Positions 50,143 through 59,257 of a stretch of DNA of 64,000 nt are shown here, piece by piece; position 1 is the stretch's first letter; every line of letters starts with the position of its first letter. Below the pieces are notes generated by a model that did no database searches, was not told where the DNA came from, and worked only from the letters and a program-made list of their open reading frames with translations. Source of the DNA: Leeuwenhoekiella nanhaiensis (GTDB lineage Bacteria > Bacteroidota > Bacteroidia > Flavobacteriales > Flavobacteriaceae); assembly GCF_002744755.1 (NCBI RefSeq), contig NZ_KZ319287.1:682001-746000 (forward strand), read 5' to 3'. A program made the translations under genes and the position numbers.

Positions 50143-51287
50143 TTATAGAATCGGCAAACCGGTTAAATCAAACTGCAGAATACTACTTTTCGCGTAAGCT
50201 GAAAGAGGTAAGAGCTCTTGCTGCTCAGGGAAAACCCATCATCAATATGGGTATTGGCAGTCCTGATCTGCCGCCACCGCCACACGTGATTGAAGCCTTA
50301 ACAACTTCGCTGGTTGACGGCCCAGCGCATCAGTATCAAAGCTATAAAGGTCTGCCTCAGCTTACCGCTGCCATGGCAGATTTTTACAAGGACCAATACG
50401 GTGTAAATCTGGATGCAGAGACCGAAATTTTACCACTTATGGGTTCCAAAGAAGGGATTATGCACATCAGCATGGCCTTTTTAAATCCCGGCGATGAAGT
50501 GTTGATTCCTAATCCCGGTTATCCCACCTATACTTCGGTAACCCGTCTGGTTGAGGCAGAGCCGGTATATTACAATCTGGATGCCGCGCATAACTGGATG
50601 CCTGACTATGAGTCATTGCAGAAAAAAGACCTAAGCAAAGTAAAACTGATGTGGGTCAACTACCCACATATGCCTACGGGAGCTAAGGCAACACAGGCTG
50701 ATTTTGAAAAATTAGTCGCTTTTGCGAAAGCAAACCAGATTCTTCTGGTGAATGACAATCCGTATAGCTTTATCCTGAATGAGAATCCGCAAAGTATTCT
50801 CGCGGTTGCGGGAGCAAAAGACGTGGCGATAGAGCTTAACTCCTTGAGTAAATCATTCAATATGTCTGGGTGGCGCGTGGGTATGTTGCTGGGCGCTTCA
50901 GCATATATAGACACGGTGCTTACCGTAAAAAGCAATATGGATAGCGGTATGTTTTACGGCATTCAGAAAGGAGCAGCAGCTGTTTTAAAGGAAGGCAAAG
51001 AATGGTTTGACGGTCTTAATGCCGTTTATAAAAACCGAAGAGATTTGATGTGGCAGTTGGCAGACGTTCTGGGTTGCACTTATGATCAGGAAGCAGCCGG
51101 CATGTTTATCTGGGCCAAACTTCCGGAAGGAGCAGGCGATGCCGAAGCCTTTATCGATGATATTTTGATCAACAAAAGTGTTTTCATCACCCCGGGAACC
51201 ATTTTTGGTTCGCAAGGTGCCGGTTACATACGCTTTTCGCTTTGCGTAACCGAAGAAAAAATTAAAGAAGCAATAAGCAGATTTTAA
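50139..51287 (+). CDS. Class I/II aminotransferase (probable aromatic/aspartate aminotransferase)
   Basis: A 382-residue PLP enzyme. Visible motifs are INMGIGSPDLPPPPHVIEAL (~35-54), MGSKEGIMHI, PNPGYPTYTS, VNDNPYSF (Asp/Tyr of the PLP site) and LNSLSKSFNMSGWRVGMLLG, whose SLSKS Lys binds PLP. Placed between pheA and tyrA, it probably makes Phe and Tyr from phenylpyruvate and 4-hydroxyphenylpyruvate, or transaminates prephenate. It may also use other amino acids such as LL-diaminopimelate-type substrates. ATG overlaps the pheA stop; tyrA starts 1 bp after its own stop. Confidence 0.9.
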   Translation: MIIESANRLNQTAEYYFSRKLKEVRALAAQGKPIINMGIGSPDLPPPPHVIEALTTSLVDGPAHQYQSYKGLPQLTAAMADFYKDQYGVNLDAETEILPLMGSKEGIMHISMAFLNPGDEVLIPNPGYPTYTSVTRLVEAEPVYYNLDAAHNWMPDYESLQKKDLSKVKLMWVNYPHMPTGAKATQADFEKLVAFAKANQILLVNDNPYSFILNENPQSILAVAGAKDVAIELNSLSKSFNMSGWRVGMLLGASAYIDTVLTVKSNMDSGMFYGIQKGAAAVLKEGKEWFDGLNAVYKNRRDLMWQLADVLGCTYDQEAAGMFIWAKLPEGAGDAEAFIDDILINKSVFITPGTIFGSQGAGYIRFSLCVTEEKIKEAISRF

Positions 51288-51288
51288 C

Positions 51289-52149
51289 GTGAATAATTTT
51301 AAAAACATACACGTTCTGGGTTTGGGACTTATAGGAGGTTCCTTATCGCGAGACCTCAAACGCATTTTGCCGGAAGCGGTCATTTATGGGGTGGATAATA
51401 ATGAAGATCATCTGGATGAAGCTGTAGGCCTGGGCGTTGTAGATCATTCCTCCCGTTTTGAAGCCATCAATCAGGCAGATCTGGTTATTCTGGCTATTCC
51501 GGTCGATCAGGCTAATTTGTTTTTGCCACCCATTCTTGATGCCTTAAAAGAAGATGCGCTGGTTATTGATGTGGGTTCCACAAAAGGCAGTGTTTGTGAT
51601 GCGGTAAAAGAGCATCCACGGCGGGAGCAGTTTTTGGCAGCACACCCCATCGCAGGAACTGAGTTTTCCGGTCCTTCGGCAGCGATTGAAAATCTGTTCA
51701 AAAACAAGACGATGATTCTTTGCGAAGTAGAAAAGACCCGTCAGGACCTTTTAGAACAGGCGATGCAGATTTTTGAAGCTTTGGAGATGAATATTCGGTA
51801 TATGAATCCGCATTCGCATGATAAGCACATTGCTTACGTTTCGCACCTGTCACACATCAGCAGTTTTATGCTGGGGAAGACCGTAATTGAGAAGGAGAAG
51901 AACGAGAAGGATATTTTTGATATGGCGGGCAGTGGTTTTGCTTCAACCGTACGTCTGGCAAAAAGTAATCCTGCTACCTGGACTCCTATTTTTAAAGAAA
52001 ATAAAGCTAACGTACTCGAGAGCTTAACAGAATACATAACTAATTTAACGCATTTCAAAAACGTGCTTGAGGCTGATGACTACGAGGAGGTTTTTAACGA
52101 AATGCACAATACAAACCACATAAAATCAATACTTAAAGGATTATCGTAA
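51289..52149 (+). CDS. tyrA: Prephenate dehydrogenase
   Basis: A 286-residue enzyme with a GTG start. The Rossmann motif is VLGLGLIGGSLSRDL (~7-21), then AHPIAGTEFSGPSAA (~118-132, catalytic-His region), and a helical C-terminal domain with HIAYVSHLSHISSFML and DMAGSGFASTVRLAKSNP. It oxidatively decarboxylates prephenate to 4-hydroxyphenylpyruvate using NAD+. No ACT or chorismate mutase domain is attached. The gene starts 1 bp after the aminotransferase stop and is followed at 28 bp by the bifunctional DAHP synthase-chorismate mutase. Confidence 0.95.
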   Translation: MNNFKNIHVLGLGLIGGSLSRDLKRILPEAVIYGVDNNEDHLDEAVGLGVVDHSSRFEAINQADLVILAIPVDQANLFLPPILDALKEDALVIDVGSTKGSVCDAVKEHPRREQFLAAHPIAGTEFSGPSAAIENLFKNKTMILCEVEKTRQDLLEQAMQIFEALEMNIRYMNPHSHDKHIAYVSHLSHISSFMLGKTVIEKEKNEKDIFDMAGSGFASTVRLAKSNPATWTPIFKENKANVLESLTEYITNLTHFKNVLEADDYEEVFNEMHNTNHIKSILKGLS

Positions 52150-52177
52150 TCGGCTTAAAGCTGTAAATTTGTTGAAT

Positions 52178-53269
52178 ATGGAAAATAAGAAAGAACTTAG
52201 AAACTGGTTAGACGCCTTCAATCTGGACCACCCGCTTGTAATAGCCGGTCCATGCAGTGCAGAAACCGAAGAGCAGGTGCTTAAAATTGCACACGAACTT
52301 AAAGATACCGATGCAACTGTTTTTAGAGCAGGTATCTGGAAACCCCGTACCCGTCCTGGAATGTTTGAAGGAGTAGGTGCTTTAGGTCTGAAGTGGATGC
52401 AGAAAGCTAAAGAAGAAACCGGAATGCTTACCACAACTGAGGTGGCAAACCCAAATCACGTGGAGCTGGCGCTTAAACACGACATAGATATTTTATGGAT
52501 TGGGGCACGTACTACGGTTTCTCCGTTCAATATTCAGGAAATTGCAGAAGCTTTGAAAGGAACAGATAAGGTTGTACTTATCAAAAACCCGGTAAACCCT
52601 GATTTAGCCTTATGGTTAGGTGCTGTGGAGCGTTTCTACACGCAAGACGTTAAGAATCTTGGTGTGATTCATAGAGGTTTTTCTACTTATGAAAAAACCA
52701 AATACCGTAACAACCCCGAGTGGCAACTGGCGGTAGATCTTCAGAATAAATTCCCTGATCTGCCTTTGATCTTAGATCCTTCGCATATTGCGGGGCGTCG
52801 TGACATCATTTTTGATTTGTGCCAAACCGGTCTTGATTTGAATTATGACGGTATTATGGTAGAAACCCACTACGATCCCGATAACGCGTGGAGTGATGCC
52901 AAGCAGCAAATTACCCCTTCTACTTTGGTACAGATTATGAAAGATCTGAAAATCCGTAAAGAGGAAGGTACTGCGGCAGAGTTTAATAACAAGCTAAACA
53001 CCTTGCGTACGCAAATTGATGTGGTTGACCATCAGTTAATCGAAAGCCTTGGTAAACGTATGAAAATCGCCGATGCGATTGGAGAGCTAAAAACTCAGAA
53101 TAACGTGGCTATTCTTCAGTCTAAACGCTGGAATGAAATTCTTGGAGCTATGATTCTAGAAGGAGAGCAGCACAATTTGAGTGAGGAATTTATCTTACGC
53201 GTGTTTAAAGCGATTCACCAGGAATCTATTAACCACCAGAAAAAAATCTCCAGAATGGAGGAAGCTTAA
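52178..53269 (+). CDS. Bifunctional DAHP synthase / chorismate mutase
   Basis: A protein of about 363 residues (ATG 52178; a TTG at 52169 is possible but weaker). Residues ~1-255 are a KDO8P-synthase-like type I DAHP synthase: PLVIAGPCSAETEEQVLKIA, FRAGIWKPRTRPGMFEGVG, VVLIKNPVNPDLALWLGA and DPSHIAGRRD. The C-terminal ~95 residues are an AroQ-type chorismate mutase (LNTLRTQIDVVDHQLIESLG, RMKIADAIGELK). It performs the first step of the shikimate pathway and the branch step to prephenate. It closes the attenuated operon and is followed by a strong terminator. Fusion of these two activities is common in Bacteroidota. Confidence 0.95.
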   Translation: MENKKELRNWLDAFNLDHPLVIAGPCSAETEEQVLKIAHELKDTDATVFRAGIWKPRTRPGMFEGVGALGLKWMQKAKEETGMLTTTEVANPNHVELALKHDIDILWIGARTTVSPFNIQEIAEALKGTDKVVLIKNPVNPDLALWLGAVERFYTQDVKNLGVIHRGFSTYEKTKYRNNPEWQLAVDLQNKFPDLPLILDPSHIAGRRDIIFDLCQTGLDLNYDGIMVETHYDPDNAWSDAKQQITPSTLVQIMKDLKIRKEEGTAAEFNNKLNTLRTQIDVVDHQLIESLGKRMKIADAIGELKTQNNVAILQSKRWNEILGAMILEGEQHNLSEEFILRVFKAIHQESINHQKKISRMEEA

Positions 53270-53290
53270 GTTATTGAGCTAAAAACAAAA

Positions 53291-53330
53291 AAATAGGCTA
53301 CCGGGAAACGGCAGCCTATTTTTTTTTACT
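53291..53330. terminator. Bidirectional terminator of the aromatic operon
   Basis: AATAGGCT...AGCCTATT arms with an inner CCG/CGG pair and GGAAA loop, flanked by A and T runs on either side. It also serves the convergent gene at 53326-53790, whose last codons lie at its edge. Confidence 0.85.
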
Positions 53331-53790
53331 CTTGCACCTGTTTAACCCGTTTGAAAATATAGCGGGTGACATAGATGCCGTTTTCGTCTCCGTCACCTCC
53401 ATAGCTTTCAACGCCACTATTTACAAAAGCGAGTTCCCAGCCTTCTTCGGCCATCGCGTTAATTTTAGAGGTAACTACAGCATCATTTGCTGCAATGTTT
53501 TGGAAGCGAATTCCGCCTATATTAAAGAAATTCAAAAGTTTAGTCTCTTCAAAATTCTTAAGACGAATCTCGCTTCGGTCTGATTTGTTTCTGCTATCGT
53601 CTTCTTCAGAGCGTTCTGAGGTAAATTCTTTGTAATCCCGGCTTTCGAGGGTTGAGATCATTCGAGATCTTCCCAAACCATTGGGAATAATAGATTCAAT
53701 AACGGTTACAGTTTGATATTCAAAAACCTGTGCGAAAAGGCTCAGATTAAAGCTCATAAACAGTAGGAATAAAAACGTAGATTTTTTCAT
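53326..53790 (-). CDS. Small exported protein, DUF4177-like
   Basis: A 154-residue protein with a signal peptide (MKKSTFLFLLFMSFNLSLFA, cleaved near AQ). The body is charged, and the segment MAEEGWELAFVNSGVESYGG followed by a strand YVTRYIFKRV resembles the EGWEL pattern of DUF4177-type domains. I do not recognise a specific function. It is a single gene that converges on the aromatic operon and is separated from rsgA by 79 bp. Confidence 0.75.
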   Translation of the reverse strand: MKKSTFLFLLFMSFNLSLFAQVFEYQTVTVIESIIPNGLGRSRMISTLESRDYKEFTSERSEEDDSRNKSDRSEIRLKNFEETKLLNFFNIGGIRFQNIAANDAVVTSKINAMAEEGWELAFVNSGVESYGGDGDENGIYVTRYIFKRVKQVQE

Positions 53791-53869
53791 AGTAGGAATT
53801 TGAGGTTTAAGGAATTTGATTCGTCTAAAATAAAGTAGTTTTACAAATCTAAAATAGTAAAAATACCAT

Positions 53870-54826
53870 TTGAAAGGAACCGTTTACAAATCAACCGGAA
53901 GCTGGTATAGCGTCAAGGCCGAAGATGGCACGTTCTACGATTGTCGTATCAAGGGGCGCTTCAGAATACAGGGTATTAAAAGCACCAATCCTGTTGCGGT
54001 GGGCGACAAGGTGATTTTTGAGCTTGAGCAGACCGGTGATGCGGTGACGGGTGTTATTAAAGACATTGAAGATCGCGAGAACTACATCATTCGCAAATCA
54101 GTCAACCTTTCAAAGCAAACGCACATCATTGCGGCTAATGTTGATTTGTGCTTTTTGGTCATCACGCTAAACAATCCGCCTACATTTACGGCTTTTATAG
54201 ACCGGTTTTTGGTCACCTGCGAGGCTTACCATATTGAGGCAGTCCTGCTTTTTAATAAGGTTGATACCCTTAGTACTGAAGAATTTGGTGAAGTGAAATA
54301 CCTGGCAGAACTGTACCGCGATATAGGCTACACCTGTATAGGTATTTCTGCGAAAACAGGAAAGAATGTAGAAGAGGTCAAGGCGCTGATGCAGGGCAAA
54401 ACCAGCATATTCTCAGGGCATAGTGGGGTAGGCAAATCTACTTTGGTAAATGCTATTGAGCCTGCGCTTGATTTAAAGACCAAAGCAATCAGCGATCAGC
54501 ATATGCAGGGACAGCATACAACCACCTTTGCAGAGATGTTTGACCTGGATTTTGGCGCCCGTATTATCGATACACCCGGAATCAAAGGTTTTGGAGTGGT
54601 TGATATGGAAAAAGAGGAGGTGGGAGACTATTTTCCCGAATTTTTTGAGCTGAAAGATCAGTGTAAATTCAACAATTGCCTGCATCTCGAAGAGCCGCAT
54701 TGCGCTGTAAAAGCTGCGTTGGAAGAAGATAAGCTTCATTGGTCCAGATATCAAAGTTACCGTCAAATTTTGGAAGGAGACGATGAAAACTACCGCAGAA
54801 CCAATTACGATCAAAATCTACAATAA
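53870..54826 (+). CDS. rsgA: Ribosome small-subunit-dependent GTPase A
   Basis: A 318-residue circularly permuted GTPase with a TTG start (MKGTVYKSTGSWYSVKAEDG). The N-terminal OB fold is followed by G4 (VLLFNKVDTL), G1 (FSGHSGVGKSTLVNAI) and G3 (IIDTPGIKGFG), in the permuted order typical of RsgA, and a zinc site CKFNNCLHLEEPHCAV. It assists late maturation of the 30S subunit. The gene is followed after 10 bp by dtd; both are part of a housekeeping run. Confidence 0.97.
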   Translation: MKGTVYKSTGSWYSVKAEDGTFYDCRIKGRFRIQGIKSTNPVAVGDKVIFELEQTGDAVTGVIKDIEDRENYIIRKSVNLSKQTHIIAANVDLCFLVITLNNPPTFTAFIDRFLVTCEAYHIEAVLLFNKVDTLSTEEFGEVKYLAELYRDIGYTCIGISAKTGKNVEEVKALMQGKTSIFSGHSGVGKSTLVNAIEPALDLKTKAISDQHMQGQHTTTFAEMFDLDFGARIIDTPGIKGFGVVDMEKEEVGDYFPEFFELKDQCKFNNCLHLEEPHCAVKAALEEDKLHWSRYQSYRQILEGDDENYRRTNYDQNLQ

Positions 54827-54836
54827 TTAAAATTTT

Positions 54837-55289
54837 ATGCGAGCAATCATACAACGTGTCAGTGAAGCTTCGGTAACTATAGATAATGTAATTACGGGGA
54901 AAATAGGCAGAGGTTTTATGATATTGCTGGGTGTTGAGCCTGAAGATACCGATGCCGATATAGACTGGCTCTCTTCAAAAATTTGCGGTCTGCGCGTTTT
55001 TGGCGATGCCGAAGGATTGATGAATGAAAGTATTCTTGATCAGGATGGGGACATTTTACTTATAAGCCAGTTTACGCTTTTCGCCTCTACCAAAAAAGGA
55101 AACAGGCCTTCTTTTTTAAGGGCTGCAAAGCCTGATGTGGCCATTCCGCTGTATGAGAAATTTCACGGTGAACTTTCCAAAAAATTGCAAAAACAAGTGC
55201 AAACGGGTGAGTTTGGGGCGGACATGAAAGTAGCTCTTGTTAATGATGGGCCAGTCACAATTTTTATCGATTCAAAAAATAAAGAATAG
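54837..55289 (+). CDS. dtd: D-aminoacyl-tRNA deacylase
   Basis: A 150-residue DTD. The family motifs are MRAIIQRVSEASVTIDNVI at the start, SQFTLFASTKKGNRPSF (active-site SQFTL) and NDGPVTIFIDS (the GPVT motif) at the end. It removes D-amino acids, and glycine, from mischarged tRNAs. It lies 10 bp after rsgA and 36 bp before the first DUF3857 gene. Confidence 0.97.
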   Translation: MRAIIQRVSEASVTIDNVITGKIGRGFMILLGVEPEDTDADIDWLSSKICGLRVFGDAEGLMNESILDQDGDILLISQFTLFASTKKGNRPSFLRAAKPDVAIPLYEKFHGELSKKLQKQVQTGEFGADMKVALVNDGPVTIFIDSKNKE

Positions 55290-55325
55290 TTTTTAACAAT
55301 ATTTTAGTATATTGGCAACTTTCTT

Positions 55326-57233
55326 ATGATGATTAGAACGTTAGCCTTATTTCTACTTGTTACCCCCCTACTAGCATTTAGTCAAAACCAAGAAGATTTC
55401 TCCGCCCTGAGTGTAGATCCTGCACTTTCAGAGGGGGCAGATAGTGTATTGCGTTTTGAAGATATTATCCTTGATTTCTCAGATGAGGGTAAATTAAAAA
55501 CTACGATAGATCGCATCGTCACGGTTTACAACAAAACCGGATTACGGGATGTGCGCGCGATTGCTTTTTATGACAACAACTCGAAAGTGACAGATATTGA
55601 AGCTGTTATTTATGATTTGATGGGTGATGAAAAGGAAAAGATTAAAAAGCGCGATTTCAAGGATTACAGTGCGGTGGACGGCGGTACTTTATATGCTGAC
55701 AACCGGGTCTTGGTTTTAGACTACACCCCAACGCGTTACCCGTTTACCATTCGTTTTACCGCAGAAACAACTTCAGAGACCACGGCCTTTGTAAGACCCT
55801 GGATGCCTGTCTCAACCTATGATACGGGAACTCAGTATTCCAGATTTTCAATTATACATAAACCTGAAGATAGCCTGCATGTAAAGGCTACTAATTTTGA
55901 AGGGTATGATATTGAAGTCGAAGAAACGCCCGAAAAAACGGTTTGGACAGCTCGTAATTTAGCTCCGGTAACCAGTGAATACAAGTCGCCTTCTTTTGAT
56001 AAACGCTTTCCGCGGGTAAAGGCCTATTTTGACAAATTTTATCTGGCTGGAGTTCCGGGAATTGGAGGCACCTGGGAAGCATTCGGAAAATGGATGTACA
56101 ATGACCTTATAAAAGAGACACAGCAGCTTGATGCAGAAGTTGTTGCAGAAGTACAAAATCTGGTTAAGAATCTGCCGGATGAAGAGGCTAAGGTAAGAGC
56201 AGTTTATCAATACCTGCAGGACAAAGTGCGCTACATTAGTGTTCAGGTTGAGATAGGTGGCTGGAAACCCATGCCTGCTGCAGATGTACATCGTCTCAGC
56301 TACGGGGATTGTAAAGCCTTAAGCAATTATATGCAAAGTCTTCTCAATGCCATTGGTGTAAAATCGTACTACACGGTTTTGTTTGGTGACCCGGATAAAG
56401 AATCTTTAGATACTGATGTAGTTGCGATGCAGGGTAATCACGTGATTCTAGGTGTACAGCTGGGAAATGAGGTTAAATTTTTAGAGTGTACCAGTCAGCA
56501 AACACCTTTTGGTTATATGGGTACCTTTACAGATGATCGTGATGTATTGCTGCTCACGCCCGAAGGTGGTAAACTCGCGCGTACTACTAAGTACAATCAG
56601 GAAGATAATTTAGAGCGTATAGTAGCCCGTCTTAAACTGGACGTTGAGGGGAATTTGGAAGGTGATTATTCAGAAACTTCGAAAGGCATTTTTTACTCGC
56701 CAAAAATATATTTGGATACTAAAGATCAAAAAGACCTAAGTGATTATTACTACGAAAACTTTTCAGGTATTAAAAGCCTGGCTGTTTCAGATATCAAATT
56801 GCAGAATGACCGGGATAAGGTTATTTATGAAGAACAGCTCAAGCTGAATGCCCGCAACTATGCTTCCAAAATTGGCGAAGATTATCTGGCGAAAATAAAC
56901 CCTTTTTCATGGTCTAACGAGATGATTCCTCCGCGGTATAAAGACCGAAAATCAGATTTTGTAATCCTTCGAGGTCTTATACGTCAGCATGAGATTACGT
57001 TTGAAATTCCGGAAGGATATAAACTGGGGGCTATTGCAGAGCCGGTAGCCTTAGAAGAAGATTTTGGTAGTTACCAAACACAACTGGAAGTCGAGGGGAA
57101 TCAGGTCAACTATACGCGAACCTTTAAATTGAATGAAGGAACTTACCCCGTTGATGCTTACGAAAACTACCGTGAGTTCTATAAAAATGTGGTGCGCGAA
57201 GACAATCAAAAGTTATTTATCGAAAAATTATAA
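55326..57233 (+). CDS. Exported DUF3857 / transglutaminase-like protein, copy 1 (catalytic Cys present)
   Basis: A 635-residue protein: signal peptide (MMIRTLALFLLVTPLLAFSQ), an N-terminal DUF3857 beta-sandwich (~30-260), a transglutaminase-like papain-fold core (~270-400) and a C-terminal beta domain. The core has LSYGDCKALSNYM with Cys329, GNHVILG with His372 and FLECTSQ with Glu387 where Asp is usual, so it is probably active as a periplasmic or surface cysteine hydrolase/transferase. It is the first of three tandem paralogues with gaps of 3 and 5 bp. The natural substrate of this family is not established. Confidence 0.88.
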   Translation: MMIRTLALFLLVTPLLAFSQNQEDFSALSVDPALSEGADSVLRFEDIILDFSDEGKLKTTIDRIVTVYNKTGLRDVRAIAFYDNNSKVTDIEAVIYDLMGDEKEKIKKRDFKDYSAVDGGTLYADNRVLVLDYTPTRYPFTIRFTAETTSETTAFVRPWMPVSTYDTGTQYSRFSIIHKPEDSLHVKATNFEGYDIEVEETPEKTVWTARNLAPVTSEYKSPSFDKRFPRVKAYFDKFYLAGVPGIGGTWEAFGKWMYNDLIKETQQLDAEVVAEVQNLVKNLPDEEAKVRAVYQYLQDKVRYISVQVEIGGWKPMPAADVHRLSYGDCKALSNYMQSLLNAIGVKSYYTVLFGDPDKESLDTDVVAMQGNHVILGVQLGNEVKFLECTSQQTPFGYMGTFTDDRDVLLLTPEGGKLARTTKYNQEDNLERIVARLKLDVEGNLEGDYSETSKGIFYSPKIYLDTKDQKDLSDYYYENFSGIKSLAVSDIKLQNDRDKVIYEEQLKLNARNYASKIGEDYLAKINPFSWSNEMIPPRYKDRKSDFVILRGLIRQHEITFEIPEGYKLGAIAEPVALEEDFGSYQTQLEVEGNQVNYTRTFKLNEGTYPVDAYENYREFYKNVVREDNQKLFIEKL

Positions 57234-57236
57234 GTT

Positions 57237-59252
57237 ATGCACAAAATTACGTTTATCGTTCTGCTGCTATGCAGCTTAACAAATTATGCTCAGGATTTCA
57301 GATTTGGGAAAGTTTCTAAAGAAGAATTACAGGAAGAGACGCATCCTGAAGATCCTGATGCTAATGCGGCTGTCCTATACCGGGAACAATACTCTCATAT
57401 TGATTACTCGCCTAATGACGGTTTTGTGCTCACTACAGAGGTTTTTGAGCGCATAAAAATCTATAATAACGATGGTTTTGAATGGGGTACACATGTCATT
57501 CCGGTTTACACCGGCGGTAGCAAAGATGAGAATGTCTCTAACCTCAAAGCCGTGACCTATACGCTTGAAGATGGTAAGATCGAAGAATATAAATTAGACA
57601 ATGACGGTATCTTTAAAGAGGAGCGCAGCAAAAATTTCAATGTTGAAAAATTTACGATGCCTAATCTTCAGCCGGGATGTATTGTTGAATTTAGATACAA
57701 GTTTTTTTCGCCTTATTTGTCAACTATTGACGAGATCAGATTGCAGGAAGATATTCCACTTAATAAAGCTGAAATAACCTTTATAAGTCCGGAATGGCTG
57801 GTTTTTCAAATGCACCGCAAAGGTCTTCTGCCGTTTAATGTGGAAGAGACGAGTAAAGCGGCGAAGATTAATTTCACTTCCAGGGTAGGTGCCTATAATG
57901 CAGGTATGCGTGGGTCTAGCAGAGGTACCCTGCAGGCTCAAAGTATAGATTTGATAAATAAGAAGTATGGAGTAAGTATTGAGAATGTTCCGGCTATGCG
58001 CGAAGAGGCTTTTTCGTCAAATATCGACAATTATAGAGCGGGTATCAGTTTTGAATTATCCTATACCAAATTCCCAAATGAACCTATAGAAACAGTAACA
58101 AGCAGTTGGGAAGCAGTTTGTAAGACGATCTATGATTCTGAGAACTTTGGCGGTCAGCTTAACAGCGGTCGATATTTTGATGATGACTTAGATGCAGTTT
58201 TAGAGGGGGTAAGCGATCCCAAGGAAAAAGTCTTCCGCATTTTTGAATATGCTAAAAATAAAATGACGTGGAATGGTTATTTGGGTATTTACGCAGATGA
58301 AGGTACCAGAAGTGCTTATAAAAATGGTTCTGGAAATAGCGGAGATATCAATCTCAATCTGGTTAATATGCTGCGTTACGCCGGTCTTGATGCAAATCCG
58401 GTGATATTGAGTACCCGTGATAATGGTATTCCTATATTTCCTACCCGTAATGGCTTTAACCATGTTATTGCCGGGGTGGTTTTAGATGGAAATGTGTTGT
58501 TGATGGATGCTACTAATAAAATAGGAGCGATTAATCTGCTCGAGGAGGGCTTATTAAACTGGAATGGCAGGCTAATACGTGAAGACGGTACATCAATCTG
58601 GGTGAGTCTAAACCCAAGCAGCCATGCTCAGGAAAACACAATGGTAAATGCTGAGATCGACGAAAATTTTGCTTTAAATACAAAAGTAAGAAGTCAGTAT
58701 AGCGGACATTACGGTCTGCGTCACCGCAAAAATTTTGGAGGCAAAGATGAGCAGGAACAACTTGAAACATTTGAGCAGCGTTACTCTGGAATAGAACTTA
58801 ACGAAATAGAAATAAAAAATCTGGAGAATCCTTACGAGCCCGTTCAGGTAAGCTATGATTTTGAGATGGAGCACGGTGTAGAACGTGTGGGAGACAAGGT
58901 GTTTATAAGTCCTTTAATGCATTTGGCCAGTCAGGAATCACCATTTAAGTCTGAGCAGCGACAGCATCCCGTAGATTTCGGATATCCCTGGAAGGATCGC
59001 TATATCATCACCATAAAATTACCCGAAGGTTATACTGTAGAGACCTTGCCTGAGAATGGGATTTTTACTTTTGGGGAAGATATGGGGTCTTTTAAATACC
59101 TTATATCAAACACTAATAATACCGTTCAGGTTTCTACAGAGATGGTGATTAACAGCTCCATTATCACTCCCGATCTGTATCAGGGATTGAAAGAATTTTA
59201 TGCGATGGTGATTTCCAAGGAGAATGAAAAAATTGTTTTAGCTAAAATATAG
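57237..59252 (+). CDS. Exported DUF3857 / transglutaminase-like protein, copy 2 (Cys lost)
   Basis: A 671-residue paralogue with signal peptide MHKITFIVLLLCSLTNYAQ, a DUF3857 domain and a transglutaminase-like core. At the core the Cys position is Ile371 (SGDINLNLVNM), while His409 (GFNHVIAG) and Asp424 (LLMDATNK) remain, so cysteine catalysis is not possible. It may bind rather than cut its ligand. It starts 3 bp after copy 1 and ends 5 bp before copy 3. Length and motif spacing match copy 3 exactly, so those two arose by a later duplication. Confidence 0.87.
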   Translation: MHKITFIVLLLCSLTNYAQDFRFGKVSKEELQEETHPEDPDANAAVLYREQYSHIDYSPNDGFVLTTEVFERIKIYNNDGFEWGTHVIPVYTGGSKDENVSNLKAVTYTLEDGKIEEYKLDNDGIFKEERSKNFNVEKFTMPNLQPGCIVEFRYKFFSPYLSTIDEIRLQEDIPLNKAEITFISPEWLVFQMHRKGLLPFNVEETSKAAKINFTSRVGAYNAGMRGSSRGTLQAQSIDLINKKYGVSIENVPAMREEAFSSNIDNYRAGISFELSYTKFPNEPIETVTSSWEAVCKTIYDSENFGGQLNSGRYFDDDLDAVLEGVSDPKEKVFRIFEYAKNKMTWNGYLGIYADEGTRSAYKNGSGNSGDINLNLVNMLRYAGLDANPVILSTRDNGIPIFPTRNGFNHVIAGVVLDGNVLLMDATNKIGAINLLEEGLLNWNGRLIREDGTSIWVSLNPSSHAQENTMVNAEIDENFALNTKVRSQYSGHYGLRHRKNFGGKDEQEQLETFEQRYSGIELNEIEIKNLENPYEPVQVSYDFEMEHGVERVGDKVFISPLMHLASQESPFKSEQRQHPVDFGYPWKDRYIITIKLPEGYTVETLPENGIFTFGEDMGSFKYLISNTNNTVQVSTEMVINSSIITPDLYQGLKEFYAMVISKENEKIVLAKI

Positions 59253-59257
59253 AAGAT

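Noticed and set aside
52164-52171. TAAATTTG box just before the DAHP synthase start as an internal promoter
   Set aside because: It matches -7 but lies only 7 bp before the ATG and no -33 element is present; probably chance in AT-rich sequence.
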